Assembly (NCBI GenBank): GCA_964600785.1
Contig: CAZRKH010000005.1
Span: forward strand, 1-64,000
Reading direction: 5' to 3'
From: M30B53 sp964600785
GTDB lineage: Bacteria > Planctomycetota > Planctomycetia > Pirellulales > UBA1268
DNA length: 64,000 nt
The notes beneath the pieces were generated by a model that had not been told where the DNA came from, did not search any database, and worked only from the letters and a program-made list of their open reading frames with translations. Of this stretch, positions 1 through 8,443 are shown piece by piece (positions within the stretch are counted from its first letter, which is position 1; every line of letters begins with the position of its first letter). The position numbers and the translations under genes were made by a program.

Positions 1-411
1 GACATCGCCCAGGGAAAACCCCTGCATGTCAACGAATGCCACCCGCCCGGCCAACGACTCGGTCACGCCGCGCACGAGGTGCGGCGATGCGCTGCCGAGA
101 AGGAGGAACTGGGCCGGGGTGCCTGGCCGGTCGATGAGCACCCTCAAAACTGGAAAGAGTTCCGGCATTCGCTGCACCTCGTCGATCACGACGAGGCCAC
201 GGAGTCGTTCGAGCGCGAGCAGCGGGTTGCGGAGGGCTGCTTCGTCGGCCGGGTGCTCGAGGTCGAAGAATCGCGATGCGGCGTCTTTTTTTTCAGCGAA
301 CTCGCGGGCGAGCGTCGTTTTGCCGCACTGCCTCGGCCCCAGCAAGACGACCGCCGGCGCTCGCCCGAGCCCGTTGAGAACGGCATCCAAAAGCTGATCG
401 CGGGGAATCAT
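1..411 (-). CDS. AAA ATPase, N-terminal part (AAA_14-like), cut by window edge
   Basis: The reading frame starts at an ATG at 409-411 and runs off the left edge, so only the first 137 residues are visible. It opens with a Walker A motif, GPRQCGKT, at about residue 25, and has a Walker B-like VVIDEVQ near residue 75. A sensor-like LLLGSAS follows. This pattern is typical of the single-domain ATPases that usually carry a DUF4143 domain at the C-terminus; that part lies outside the window. These proteins are common mobile or accessory genes of unclear function, and some sit beside toxin-antitoxin pairs, as this one does. No Shine-Dalgarno site is evident. The ATPase fold is secure; the family assignment is moderately so. 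Confidence 0.8.
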   Translation of the reverse strand, partial: MIPRDQLLDAVLNGLGRAPAVVLLGPRQCGKTTLAREFAEKKDAASRFFDLEHPADEAALRNPLLALERLRGLVVIDEVQRMPELFPVLRVLIDRPGTPAQFLLLGSASPHLVRGVTESLAGRVAFVDMQGFSLGDV

Positions 412-554
412 TTCTTGCAGTATGGGAATTCAAATCCCAAAATGCAAGAAAGACGATGGGTGGCCGGCTGACAACGCTCTACCGAGCGTCTTCAGCACCG
501 TGACCGCGGGTCGCGTTCAAGCGAATAGCCCGGGGCCGGCCTCGAGACCGACCG

Positions 555-989
555 TCAATCGATCGGATTCACGACTCGCGCGAACCCCGCGTCGCGGAAG
601 TCCGCCACGTTGCGGGTGTAGAACTCGATCACACCAGCGGTTCGGAGCGTCACGGCGAGCACGAGGTCGGAGGTCCGCCGCCGCGGAAACGCCGGGGTGG
701 ACAGGCCGGCGTGAATCGTCGGCCACAAACGCAGTTCGTAGCAGCAGCACGAAAACCCCGACTCGTCCCTGAGAAAGGCCACCCGTCGGGCAGCCTCCTT
801 CGCCGACAACGGCTTGGCGAAGACGGCCGAGTGTCGCAGGCCGGCATACATCTCGAAGAGCACCTGGTCGGCGAGCATCCAGTCGGCCGGTGAGCGGAGG
901 GCTTCGTTCACGAGCCTGATTGCTGCGTCATGCTCGCGACAATCCTCGTCGGCAGCGTAGAGGAGGATGTTGGTGTCGAGGCTTTTCAT
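555..989 (-). CDS. vapC: PIN-domain ribonuclease toxin, VapC-like
   Basis: A 144-residue protein starting at the ATG at 987-989. It begins SLDTNILLYA, the first acidic motif of PIN domains, followed by conserved acidic positions (EMYAGL region, RTSDLVLAV) and a late NVADFRDAGF-like motif as in VapC toxins. PIN toxins cleave RNA, often tRNA, and are neutralised by a cognate antitoxin. The frame stays open upstream to 1076, but the start chosen puts the PIN motif at the N-terminus and leaves one base between it and the end of the antitoxin gene. That tight spacing supports co-transcription of an antitoxin-toxin pair. The target RNA cannot be told from sequence. Confidence 0.85.
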   Translation of the reverse strand: MKSLDTNILLYAADEDCREHDAAIRLVNEALRSPADWMLADQVLFEMYAGLRHSAVFAKPLSAKEAARRVAFLRDESGFSCCCYELRLWPTIHAGLSTPAFPRRRTSDLVLAVTLRTAGVIEFYTRNVADFRDAGFARVVNPID

Positions 990-990
990 G

Positions 991-1266
991 TCAGCGATTC
1001 CGCCGCGACGCACCGCGGCCCGCCGGCCGCACCTCCTGGTCCTTGCCGTGGAGCAGGTCCTTGAGGCGACCCGCATCCACGAGCACGCCGCCGCCGTGAA
1101 ACGTGGGAAATCGGGCGGGCTGCTTCGGCGGCACCGCCGGGAGTTGCTCGAGCAGGCGATCGACGGCCCGCCGCACCAGTTCGCTCACGGGGCGGTCCTG
1201 CTGGCGGGCGACTGCTCGAAGCCGTTCCATCACCGGGTCTGGAAAGAGAATTTGGATCTTTTGCAT
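991..1266 (-). CDS. vapB: Ribbon-helix-helix antitoxin, VapB-like
   Basis: A 91-residue protein directly upstream of the PIN toxin. Residues 1-45 fit a ribbon-helix-helix fold: a short beta strand (KIQILFPDP) followed by two helices with a PVSELVRRAVDRLLEQ segment. The C-terminal half is proline- and arginine-rich and would be the toxin-binding arm. Such antitoxins bind their own promoter, so the AT-richer 1267-1300 stretch just upstream is the likely operator, though I see no clear palindrome. The pairing with the toxin gene is the main support for its role. Confidence 0.75.
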   Translation of the reverse strand: MQKIQILFPDPVMERLRAVARQQDRPVSELVRRAVDRLLEQLPAVPPKQPARFPTFHGGGVLVDAGRLKDLLHGKDQEVRPAGRGASRRNR

Positions 1267-1603
1267 GGATCCATGTTATAGACATTCTCTCTGGGCGTCA
1301 ACGCGGCACGTCACGCGGAACGCAGCTCTCTTCCGGGCAGTCAGCCCACGCGGTGGACGGCGACGGTGCCCGAGCGGTCGCTCGCGGCCAGAAGGCTTCC
1401 GGCGGGTGTCCAGGCCGGCGCCGTCGCCTCAGCGTCCGGCGGGATCGAGTCGTCGGCGTCGACCGTGGGAGGCTCGCCGTCGCTTCGGCTTCCGTGCTGC
1501 GTGGCTGGCGAACAGGGGTGCAAAGAGCCGGACAGGAGGGTGACGACCCAGCCATGGGGTTGGCCAGACCGGGCCTGTGGCGGTATCGTTCTCGTACTAC
1601 GCC
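1267..1603. other. Gene-poor stretch with a possible WD40-like remnant
   Basis: No complete gene is apparent here. On the minus strand a frame ending at 1341 encodes a tail, APAWTPAGSLLAASDRSG followed by a valine-rich end, that resembles the last blade of a WD40 propeller. No other blades or convincing start are found upstream, where the frame runs under the VOC gene. It may be the decayed 3' end of a WD40 gene or chance similarity in GC-rich DNA. The first 30 bases serve as the upstream region of the antitoxin gene. Confidence 0.3.
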
Positions 1604-1951
1604 ATGCAGATTGAACGCGTGAAATATGTGATCTGGGCAGCCGACATGCAGCGGGCGGTCGATTTCTACACCGGCTGCCTCGGGGGGAAACTGACCAAGC
1701 ACAACGACGTGATCGCCGAAATCGACCTGCTCGGGAGCGTGATCGGGATCCACGGCGGGGGCGAGGGGAAACGAACCTGGACGGGGCTTTCCTTCCAGGT
1801 GGCCGATGTCGTGGCCGCCGCGGCCGAGGTGGCCGCCGCCGGGGGCGGGCTCACCAGCGAACCGCGTGAGGAAGACGGCGAACCGCCACACCTCGCGATG
1901 TGTGTCGACACCGAAGGCAACGAGTTCATGCTCACTCGCCGACGCGGCTGA
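1604..1951 (+). CDS. VOC superfamily (glyoxalase/dioxygenase-like) protein
   Basis: A 115-residue single-module vicinal-oxygen-chelate protein. It has the usual opening IERVKYVIWAADMQRAVDFYT, a central EIDLLGSVIGIHGG and a closing DTEGNEFML. Family members bind a divalent metal and act on small thiol adducts, antibiotics or aromatic rings, but the substrate is not predictable. The start is the ATG just before QIERVKYV; an upstream in-frame codon at 1577 would add nine residues without family support. The potassium-channel gene lies convergent 18 bases away. Family assignment is good, function unknown. Confidence 0.8.
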   Translation: MQIERVKYVIWAADMQRAVDFYTGCLGGKLTKHNDVIAEIDLLGSVIGIHGGGEGKRTWTGLSFQVADVVAAAAEVAAAGGGLTSEPREEDGEPPHLAMCVDTEGNEFMLTRRRG

Positions 1952-1969
1952 CCGCCCGGCGATGAAGAC

Positions 1970-2749
1970 TCATGCAGCCTGCCGGCTCCGCGGCAAACTC
2001 GTGGCGACCGCATCGGCCGGGCCGGCAACGCTCGCAGGAACCTGCATGCCGATCAGCCGGGCCACAAAGACCGCCATGTAGAACTGCCCAAAGACCGCCT
2101 GCACCCAGACCAGCCAGCGGGCCACGGCCGACGAGGGACAGATATCGCCATAGCCCACCGTCGTGAGCGTCACGAAGCTGTAGTAGAGAAAGACTCCGCA
2201 CATCGAGAACGGGTCGGCCTGCGGATCGACCCCGTAGCGGGCAAAGTCGACGGTGAACGAGCCCGGCACCAGCCGCTCGAGCAGCACGTAGAGATTCGCC
2301 CAGCACATCCCCAGCAGCACGTAAACACACAGAGCCCCGCAGATCATGTCGAAGACCACCCGCTCGGCGGCGAGCACATCGACGAGGATCAGCAGGCAGA
2401 TCGTCATGATCGGCACGATGAAGCTCACAGCCCTGGCCACCACCCAGGCATCGGCCCAGACGCCGGGATCGCCGCCGGTGAGCACCACAACCGCCGTGGC
2501 CAGCCCCGGCAGGGCCAGCGGCAGGCCGAACCAGAGCATCCGCATTCCGCCAAGGGCCGCCGCCGCACCGATCAAAATCGCCTGCTCGGCGAAGATCGAG
2601 AAAATTTCGGCACGGGGATGGCCCTCGGTTGCCACGTGCAGCACCGGCAGCAGCAGCAGGTGCACGAGCAACAGGGCATAGCGGCCCACCAGCCGGGCTT
2701 GCGAGAAGCCGACGAGGCTCGCCAGCGGTTGCAATCGGGCTCCTTCCAT
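1970..2749 (-). CDS. Potassium channel, two-pore-helix ion channel family
   Basis: A 259-residue integral membrane protein with about five hydrophobic segments before a typical pore. The pore carries the potassium selectivity filter TTVGYGD at about residue 210, followed by a last helix ending in FVARLIGMQV. This matches the ion-channel (Ion_trans_2) family of prokaryotic K+ channels. No RCK/TrkA nucleotide-binding domain follows; the C-terminus is a short tail. The extra N-terminal helices resemble a reduced voltage-sensor region, but no clear arginine ladder is seen. It probably passes potassium across the inner membrane. It is divergent from the SpoU methyltransferase gene. Confidence 0.85.
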   Translation of the reverse strand: MEGARLQPLASLVGFSQARLVGRYALLLVHLLLLPVLHVATEGHPRAEIFSIFAEQAILIGAAAALGGMRMLWFGLPLALPGLATAVVVLTGGDPGVWADAWVVARAVSFIVPIMTICLLILVDVLAAERVVFDMICGALCVYVLLGMCWANLYVLLERLVPGSFTVDFARYGVDPQADPFSMCGVFLYYSFVTLTTVGYGDICPSSAVARWLVWVQAVFGQFYMAVFVARLIGMQVPASVAGPADAVATSLPRSRQAA

Positions 2750-2901
2750 GGGACGGGGAGAGTAGGGCGGGCCACGCCGCGTGTCGAGGCCGTTTTCGCA
2801 GGACCATCACCGGAGGCCGTTCCCCGCCTGCCCGCTGCGTGAGACAATCCGGGGCATCCATCCACCTGCGAAACCTCCGCTTCGCTCGACCAGCCGCACC
2901 G

Positions 2902-3756
2902 ATGCCAGCGCCCCGCCATTCGTCGCCGTCCCGCCACCGTCGCGATGACGAGCAGATGATTCATGGGCTGCATGCCTGCGAGGCGGTGCTCGCGCGACGG
3001 CCGGAGGCGATTATCCGCGCCTATTTCACCGCCGACCGCCGCCGCCAACTCGGCCCACTGGTCACGTGGTGTGCCCAACACCGACGCGGCTACCAACTCG
3101 TGGAGGCCGACAACCTCGCGAAACTCGCCGGCACACGGCACCATGAGGGCGTGGCGATCCTGGCCAAGAACGCGCCTCGTTGGAAGGAAGCCGACCTTTT
3201 GGCTTCAATCGAACACGGCAGCCTTGCCGGCCCGCTGCTCCTGCTTGACGGCATCGAAAATCCGCACAACCTCGGCTCCATTCTGCGAACCGCCGCCCAC
3301 TTCGGCGTGGGGGCGATTCTCGGCAAGTCGGGGCGGCTGCCACCGCTTTCCGCCGCCGCGATCCGCGTGGCCGAGGGGGCCGCCGAGGTGGTGCCGCTCG
3401 TGGAGCTTGCCCGTCCGGGCCCCGAATTGGCCCGCCTCCGGGAACTCGGCTTTCGACCCGTCGCCACCTCGAGCCGTCACGGCGAGCCGCTTGAATCCGC
3501 CGGTCTTGATCGGAATAGCCTGATCATTCTCGGCGGCGAGCACGCCGGTGTCGCTCCGTCGCTCGAGGCGGAGGCCGAGACGACCGTGCGGATCGGCGGC
3601 AGCGGCGAGGTGGAGAGCCTCAACGTGGCGGTCGCCTGCGGGATCCTGCTTGCCGAAGCCTGCCGCGGTCATTCCGCAGCGGCAGCGAATGGCTCCGCAA
3701 GCCGCAGACGCAGAAGGTTGGGCCGCTCGGGCGGGTCGGCCGAACCGCCACCGTAG
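2902..3756 (+). CDS. SpoU-family (TrmH/RlmB) RNA 2'-O-methyltransferase
   Basis: A 284-residue protein with an N-terminal L30e-like substrate-binding domain beginning IHGLHACEAVLARRP and a C-terminal SPOUT domain. The three SpoU motifs are present: NPHNLGSILRTAAHFG, then LGGEHAGV, then SLNVAVACGILLAEA, which form the trefoil knot that binds S-adenosylmethionine. The layout matches RlmB/TrmH enzymes that methylate ribose 2'-O of a guanosine in rRNA or tRNA; the exact target is not resolved. A second possible start lies at 2956 (MIHGL). The last 29 codons are Arg/Ser/Pro-rich and overlap the convergent larC-like gene by 88 bp. Confidence 0.85.
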   Translation: MPAPRHSSPSRHRRDDEQMIHGLHACEAVLARRPEAIIRAYFTADRRRQLGPLVTWCAQHRRGYQLVEADNLAKLAGTRHHEGVAILAKNAPRWKEADLLASIEHGSLAGPLLLLDGIENPHNLGSILRTAAHFGVGAILGKSGRLPPLSAAAIRVAEGAAEVVPLVELARPGPELARLRELGFRPVATSSRHGEPLESAGLDRNSLIILGGEHAGVAPSLEAEAETTVRIGGSGEVESLNVAVACGILLAEACRGHSAAAANGSASRRRRRLGRSGGSAEPPP

Positions 3757-4409
3757 ACCGAGCCGGCAGTGGCAAGGGCGGGAACGGCAAATCCAACGGC
3801 CAGATCGCGGAGGATCAACGCGCCTGTGGGCGTTGTCCACTCGCCGGCGAGCGGGCCGAAAAAGGTGGGCATGCCCTGCAGCAGTTTCTCGGTGGCCGGT
3901 GCCGGAACCGGCAGCAGGCCGTGGGCGGTCGCGACGGTACCGAACCCGGTGCACACGGGTCCTGAAAAAACGGCCTCAATCCGCAGCCGCTCGATGCAGA
4001 CCGCCGCGGCGACGATATCGATGATCGAGTCGACCGCCCCCACCTCGTGAAAGTGCACCTGCTCGATCGGAATTGCGTGGACCGCCGCCTCGACCTCGCC
4101 GAGGAGGCTGAACATGCGGCCGGCCCGGGCCGCTACGGCGTCGTCCAGCCCCGCATCAGCAATGCGACGCATGATTTCCGCGAGCGGCCGGTGCGGGTGA
4201 CGCTCCGCGGCGGCTGGCTCCTCCACGAAAAACCGCCGGCAGGCCATGCCCCCGCGGGTCGCGTCGGCAAACCGGCAGGCGACGCGATCGAGTCCGAGCC
4301 GCGGCGGGAGGGCGATGATTTCCCCTTCGCATTCGGCCAGGCTCGCCGCGGCGGCCACGAACATGTCGCCGCTGATTCCGGCGGCCGGTTCGATGATGAG
4401 TGATCGCAT
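3669..4409 (-). CDS. larC: LarC-like nickel-pincer cofactor protein, short form
   Basis: A 246-residue protein starting MRSLIIEPAAGISGDM, the signature opening of LarC/DUF111. The His/acidic signature HFHEVGAVDSIIDIV follows at about residue 115, then VCTGFGTVATAHG and a TPTGALIL segment. LarC inserts nickel into the pyridinium-3,5-bisthiocarboxylate cofactor in a CTP-dependent step. Full-length LarC is about 400 residues, with a C-terminal domain that binds CTP; here the frame stops after the N-terminal domain. The DNA just beyond the stop is the SpoU gene on the other strand, so a missing downstream half is not hidden next door. No larA, larB or larE is in the window. The start at 4409 is preferred over 4496. 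Confidence 0.75.
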   Translation of the reverse strand: MRSLIIEPAAGISGDMFVAAAASLAECEGEIIALPPRLGLDRVACRFADATRGGMACRRFFVEEPAAAERHPHRPLAEIMRRIADAGLDDAVAARAGRMFSLLGEVEAAVHAIPIEQVHFHEVGAVDSIIDIVAAAVCIERLRIEAVFSGPVCTGFGTVATAHGLLPVPAPATEKLLQGMPTFFGPLAGEWTTPTGALILRDLAVGFAVPALATAGSVYGGGSADPPERPNLLRLRLAEPFAAAAE

Positions 4410-4617
4410 GGCGGCCTCGGAAATCGGGGCGGGAAGCGGCGTGGTCGATATCCGCCGTCGAGGGATGGTTGTAACGGCCGCCAGGGGCGACTCCAAACCG
4501 GGCCGGTTTCCCGGCGGCCGTCGCCGCGGCTATCTTCCGCGAAGCTTCTCGCAGAGTGTGCGACAGGTTCGCCGCCGCTGGAAATTCGAACCAGAACGGA
4601 ACTGAAAGGCAGTCGCC

Positions 4618-5895
4618 ATGCGGATCGTGATGATGACCAACACGTTTCTGCCGATGGTCGGCGGGGTGTCGCGGTCGGTGGCCTGGTTCAGCGAGGCCTT
4701 TCGCGAGGTCGGCCACGACGTGCTTGTGGTAGCACCGCAGTTTGACGGCAAGACCGACGGGGAAACGGATGTCGTGCGGATTCCCGCAATCCGCCACTTC
4801 AACGGCAGCGACTTCTCCGTCGGCCTGCCGGTGCCGGGCATTCTGCTGCCGGTGCTCGAACAGTTCGACCCTGAAATCATCCATGCCCACCATCCCTTCC
4901 TGCTCGGTGACACGGCATTGCGGGTGGCGGCCAGTTTCAACATCCCGGCAGTCTTCACCCATCACACGATGTACGAGCAATACACCCACTATTTGCCCGG
5001 AAACTCCGAGGTGATGCGGCACTTCGCGGTGCGTCTGGCCACCGAGTTCGCCAATCTCTGCGATTACGTGATCGCTCCGAGTGAGAGCGTCGAGGCGATC
5101 ATCCGCAGCCGTGGCGTGCTCACCCCGATCACCACCATTCCCACGGGAATCGACACTGCCGCCTTCGCCGAGGGCAGCCGCGAGGCGGGACGCCGTGCGG
5201 CAGGGCTGCCGGCAGACGCCGAGGTCGTGGGCCACGTGGGACGGCTGGCGGTCGAGAAAAATCTTCCCTTTCTCGCAGACGGTGTCGCGGCGGCGATTCG
5301 AAAGCGGCCGCGGGCCCGCTTCCTGGTGGTGGGCGAGGGGCCGGCCTCCGGAGTGGTTCGCGGGATTTTCGAGGCTGCCGGCTGCGGCAGACAATTGCTG
5401 CTGGCAGGGCGATTGGAGGGACAGGCTCTGGCCGACGCCTATGCCGCGATGGACCTCTTTGCCTTCGCCTCGCGATCGGAGACCCAGGGATTGGTGCTGG
5501 CCGAGGCGATGGCGGCAGGGCTGCCGGTGGTGGCTCTCGACGCACCCGGTGCTCGCGACGTCGTGGAAGATGGCCGCAACGGCCGGCTGCTTTCCGCGGA
5601 AAGCGGCGAGCAGGAATTTGCCGCCGCGGTTGCCGGGCTGCTTGATGGCGGCGAATCTATTGAGCAGTTTCGCGAAGCCGCCCGCCGCACCGCCGCGGGA
5701 TTCGACCGCAGGGGCTGCGGATCGCGGCTGCTCAACGTCTACCGACAGCTTCTCGGCAACGGCCACCGTGCCGCGGTAAGCGATCGATCACCTCTGGCGG
5801 CCGCCTGGCGACGTCTCGGCGAAGAGTGGGACATGCTCGCGGGCAAAAGTGCCGCGGCGGCCGATGCCCTGGCAGCCGCGTTTTTCAGCCGCTGA
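4618..5895 (+). CDS. Glycosyltransferase family 4 (GT-B fold)
   Basis: A 425-residue GT-B glycosyltransferase. The N-terminal half opens MRIVMMTNTFLPMVGGVSRS, the usual glycine-loop start of GT4 enzymes, and contains HAHHPFLLG and THHTMYE. The C-terminal half has VGHVGRLAVEKN and the nucleotide-sugar-binding EX7E region SETQGLVLAEAMAAGLPVV. Such enzymes build lipid-linked or cell-surface glycans; the similarity to diacylglycerol glycosyltransferases and MgtA-like enzymes is general and the acceptor is unknown. There is no signal peptide, so it should be cytoplasmic or membrane-associated. It stands alone, between a divergent larC-like gene and a secreted unknown. Confidence 0.9.
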   Translation: MRIVMMTNTFLPMVGGVSRSVAWFSEAFREVGHDVLVVAPQFDGKTDGETDVVRIPAIRHFNGSDFSVGLPVPGILLPVLEQFDPEIIHAHHPFLLGDTALRVAASFNIPAVFTHHTMYEQYTHYLPGNSEVMRHFAVRLATEFANLCDYVIAPSESVEAIIRSRGVLTPITTIPTGIDTAAFAEGSREAGRRAAGLPADAEVVGHVGRLAVEKNLPFLADGVAAAIRKRPRARFLVVGEGPASGVVRGIFEAAGCGRQLLLAGRLEGQALADAYAAMDLFAFASRSETQGLVLAEAMAAGLPVVALDAPGARDVVEDGRNGRLLSAESGEQEFAAAVAGLLDGGESIEQFREAARRTAAGFDRRGCGSRLLNVYRQLLGNGHRAAVSDRSPLAAAWRRLGEEWDMLAGKSAAAADALAAAFFSR

Positions 5896-5947
5896 GGCCC
5901 CGCCGGCGGTTTCCAGAGGGTATGGTTGGACAACAGGGAGTCTTTGT

Positions 5948-6568
5948 ATGAGCTATGCGTCACACCTCAGCGAGCCCAGCCGGGTGCCGCGACTCACGTG
6001 GCAACTGCTGCCGGGCCTCCTCTTGGCCCTGCTGCTGGCGGGCGGAACCGCAACCGCCGTCGAGCCGTTCCCTGCCGACGTGGAAACGGCAAAACTCGAC
6101 CGCTCCACGATCTATCGCTACGACCCGATCCACGAGCAGCTCTGGCCGATTCCGGTCAAATCGCTCGAGCCGGGCTCAATCTACAAGCGGTACAGCCCAC
6201 GGCTCGACCGCTGGGTCTGGAGCCAGGCCGCCAAGGACGGAGCGATGCGGTATGCCTTCGGCCCCGGTTCAATCCAGCCGGCGGAGCGGTTCCATCTCAC
6301 CGTCAGCCAGGAGGAGGGCCTGCGTGAGCTTGAAATCCGGGCCCCCGAACTTGCCCGCCGGCTTGAAATCCAAGGTGGCGCGGTGGTGATGCGACTCAAC
6401 GCTGACGGCCGCTGGCAGCTCTACCCAAGCTCGTGCGGACCACGAATCTTTGACGAAATCAGCGGACGCCGCTGGGAGTGGCACGGCCCTGACCGTCATG
6501 CCGTGGTCCACAAAGGGGGTGATCGCTGGCGGTTTGTCGATGGCGACTACCGGCCCGCCGGCCGCTGA
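5948..6568 (+). CDS. Exported protein of unknown function
   Basis: I do not recognise this 206-residue protein. It has a signal peptide: polar residues 1-17, then a leucine-rich core LLPGLLLALLLAGG, then a probable cleavage after ATAVE near residue 36. The mature part is rich in Trp, Tyr and Arg and contains the repeating idea of W-followed-by-polar segments (DRWVWSQ, RRWEWHG, DRWRFVDG). No cysteine pair or catalytic motif is obvious. It probably acts in the periplasm or at the outer membrane. It overlaps nothing and ends 21 bases before the convergent cheB stop. Confidence 0.7.
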   Translation: MSYASHLSEPSRVPRLTWQLLPGLLLALLLAGGTATAVEPFPADVETAKLDRSTIYRYDPIHEQLWPIPVKSLEPGSIYKRYSPRLDRWVWSQAAKDGAMRYAFGPGSIQPAERFHLTVSQEEGLRELEIRAPELARRLEIQGGAVVMRLNADGRWQLYPSSCGPRIFDEISGRRWEWHGPDRHAVVHKGGDRWRFVDGDYRPAGR

Positions 6569-6589
6569 TCTCCGCGACGCCCTGCCGGC

Positions 6590-7687
6590 TCAACCGCTTG
6601 TTCGCCGCGGGCCATGTTCGCTGACGAACAGCTTGCCGATCATGTCGAGCGGCAGCACGACGTCGGCGAGCCCCGCCTCGATCACCGCCTTGGGCATGCC
6701 GTAGACCGCGCAGCTTGCCTGGTGCTGGGCGACCACCATGCCCCCGGCCTCCTTGACCAGACGGCATCCGGCGGCCCCGTCACGGCCCATCCCGGTCAGC
6801 ACCGCGGCAGTGACACCCGATCCGTAGGCCTCGGCGAGGCTCTCGAGGAGCCGGTCATACGAAGGCCGGCAGCCGTGCAGCGGCGGTTCATCAGCCAGCC
6901 GGCAGACATGTCTGCCACCATTTGCCGCGACCCTCAAGTGGAATCCAGCCGGTGCCATGTAGACCGTGCCCGCGACGACCCGAAGGCCGTCGGTCGCCAG
7001 CCGCACCGGAAAGGTCGCCATCTCGTCGAGCCGCGCCGCCAGTGATTCGATGAACTTCAAAGGCATGTGCTGGACCACGAATACGGGCACCGACGGAGCC
7101 GAGGTAAGCTGGGACAGGATCACTCGCAACGCCGCCGGACCGCCCGTTGATGCCCCGATGGCGATGCAGCCACCGGAAGGCTTTCTGGCGGCGTCTGTGT
7201 TGCCGGCCGCGGTCGGGGTGGTGAGTCGCGGCGACTTTCGGCCCGCGGCTTTGCTTTCAATGATTTCCCCCAGGCGAACCGCCAGGGCCCTGCCGATCTC
7301 GTTGCGGGCGATGTGCGGCGGCATGCCGAGCGGCTTGAGAATGCAGTCAAACGCCCCGAGCAGGAGAGCGTCGACGGTGGCCGCCGCTTTCTCCTCGGCG
7401 GTACTGCTGACGACCACGACCTGCGTCTCGAGCTTCCGCCGCTTGATCTCTCGCAGCACGCCGAAGCCGTCGAGATTTGGCATCACCAAATCGAGCGTCA
7501 CCACATCGGGCTGGAGGTCGGCGATCATCGCAATCGCCTCGACCCCGTCAGCTGCCGTGCCGACAACCTCGGCTCCTGAGATGCCGGCCACGAGGTTGAC
7601 AAGCATCTGCCGGTAGAGGGCCGAGTCGTCGACGACAAGCACCCCGAGAGGTTGTGCTGCAGAAGAATTGTGAAGGGGGTCAGCCAT
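6590..7687 (-). CDS. cheB: Chemotaxis protein-glutamate methylesterase CheB
   Basis: A 365-residue CheB with an N-terminal receiver domain (VLVVDDSALYRQML; phosphoacceptor Asp in TLDLVMPNLDG) and a C-terminal methylesterase domain. The catalytic triad is visible: Ser180 in GASTGGP, His207 in VVQHMP and Asp303 in GMGRDGAAG. CheB demethylates or deamidates receptor glutamates/glutamines when phosphorylated by CheA, opposing CheR. It is transcribed divergently from the rest of the chemotaxis genes. The start at 7687 places the receiver 15 residues from the N-terminus; an alternative ATG at 7723 is possible, and neither has a clear ribosome-binding site. Confidence 0.93.
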   Translation of the reverse strand: MADPLHNSSAAQPLGVLVVDDSALYRQMLVNLVAGISGAEVVGTAADGVEAIAMIADLQPDVVTLDLVMPNLDGFGVLREIKRRKLETQVVVVSSTAEEKAAATVDALLLGAFDCILKPLGMPPHIARNEIGRALAVRLGEIIESKAAGRKSPRLTTPTAAGNTDAARKPSGGCIAIGASTGGPAALRVILSQLTSAPSVPVFVVQHMPLKFIESLAARLDEMATFPVRLATDGLRVVAGTVYMAPAGFHLRVAANGGRHVCRLADEPPLHGCRPSYDRLLESLAEAYGSGVTAAVLTGMGRDGAAGCRLVKEAGGMVVAQHQASCAVYGMPKAVIEAGLADVVLPLDMIGKLFVSEHGPRRTSG

Positions 7688-7871
7688 ACGACGCCGATCA
7701 TCAGGTCGTTCAAATTCTACCATCGTGGCTGCACGACCCTCGAAATCCCACCAGCCCCATCCGGAGTTTCCGGCGGGGCGAAGTTTTCGCATCAGGCGGT
7801 TTGCTCGGGCAAAAACGGCGGGCTATACCAACATCGGACGAATTTTTGACGAAACGGTCATCAAGATTTCC

Positions 7872-8396
7872 ATGAACGATGCATCCCCGACAACCAATGA
7901 GAACAACCTCGTTTCCGGGCGTAGCGGCGTGCCGCAGTTCGTGGGATTCCTCATCGCCGGTCAACACTACCTTTTTCGCATCGAGAAAATACAGGAAATC
8001 ATCATGCCCGCGGCGGTCGCCGGCGTGCCGGAGGTGCCGTCGTATGTGGAGGGAGTCAGCAACCTCCGGGGCACGATCATCCCGATCATCAACCTGCGGT
8101 CCCTCTTCGGGCTCGATCATCGCGAGGCGGATGTCGAAACCCGCACGATCGTGGTCAATGTCGGCTCGAGGACGCTCGGCTGCACCGTTGACGCGGTCTC
8201 CCGGGTGATGCGGATTCCGCCCGACCAGATTCAGCCGGCGGCGGAGGCGGCGGCGACAACGGCCAGGTTTGTCGAGGGATTTGCCCATGTCGACGAAGAC
8301 CTGCTGATCCTGCTCGACGTCGAGCAGCTTCTCGATCCCGCAAGGCTCGACGAAGTCCACCGTGCGAGCATCCGCATGCCACCCACGACCGCTTGA
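7872..8396 (+). CDS. cheW: Chemotaxis coupling protein CheW
   Basis: A 174-residue CheW-domain protein. It contains the typical FLIAGQHYLFRIEKIQEII, a conserved segment VEGVSNLRGTIIPIINLRSLFGL and a second-barrel end DEDLLILLDVEQLL. CheW links receptors to the CheA kinase in the cytoplasmic signalling array. It is the first gene of a plus-strand run with mcp, cheR, cheA, a cheC-like gene, cheD and cheY. The ATG chosen is the first in-frame one after the divergent cheB promoter region and is preceded by an AT-richer stretch. Confidence 0.92.
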   Translation: MNDASPTTNENNLVSGRSGVPQFVGFLIAGQHYLFRIEKIQEIIMPAAVAGVPEVPSYVEGVSNLRGTIIPIINLRSLFGLDHREADVETRTIVVNVGSRTLGCTVDAVSRVMRIPPDQIQPAAEAAATTARFVEGFAHVDEDLLILLDVEQLLDPARLDEVHRASIRMPPTTA

Positions 8397-8443
8397 TCAC
8401 CCCCATCACAACTTCCGCCCCGATGCTTCGGAGTCATTTTCTC

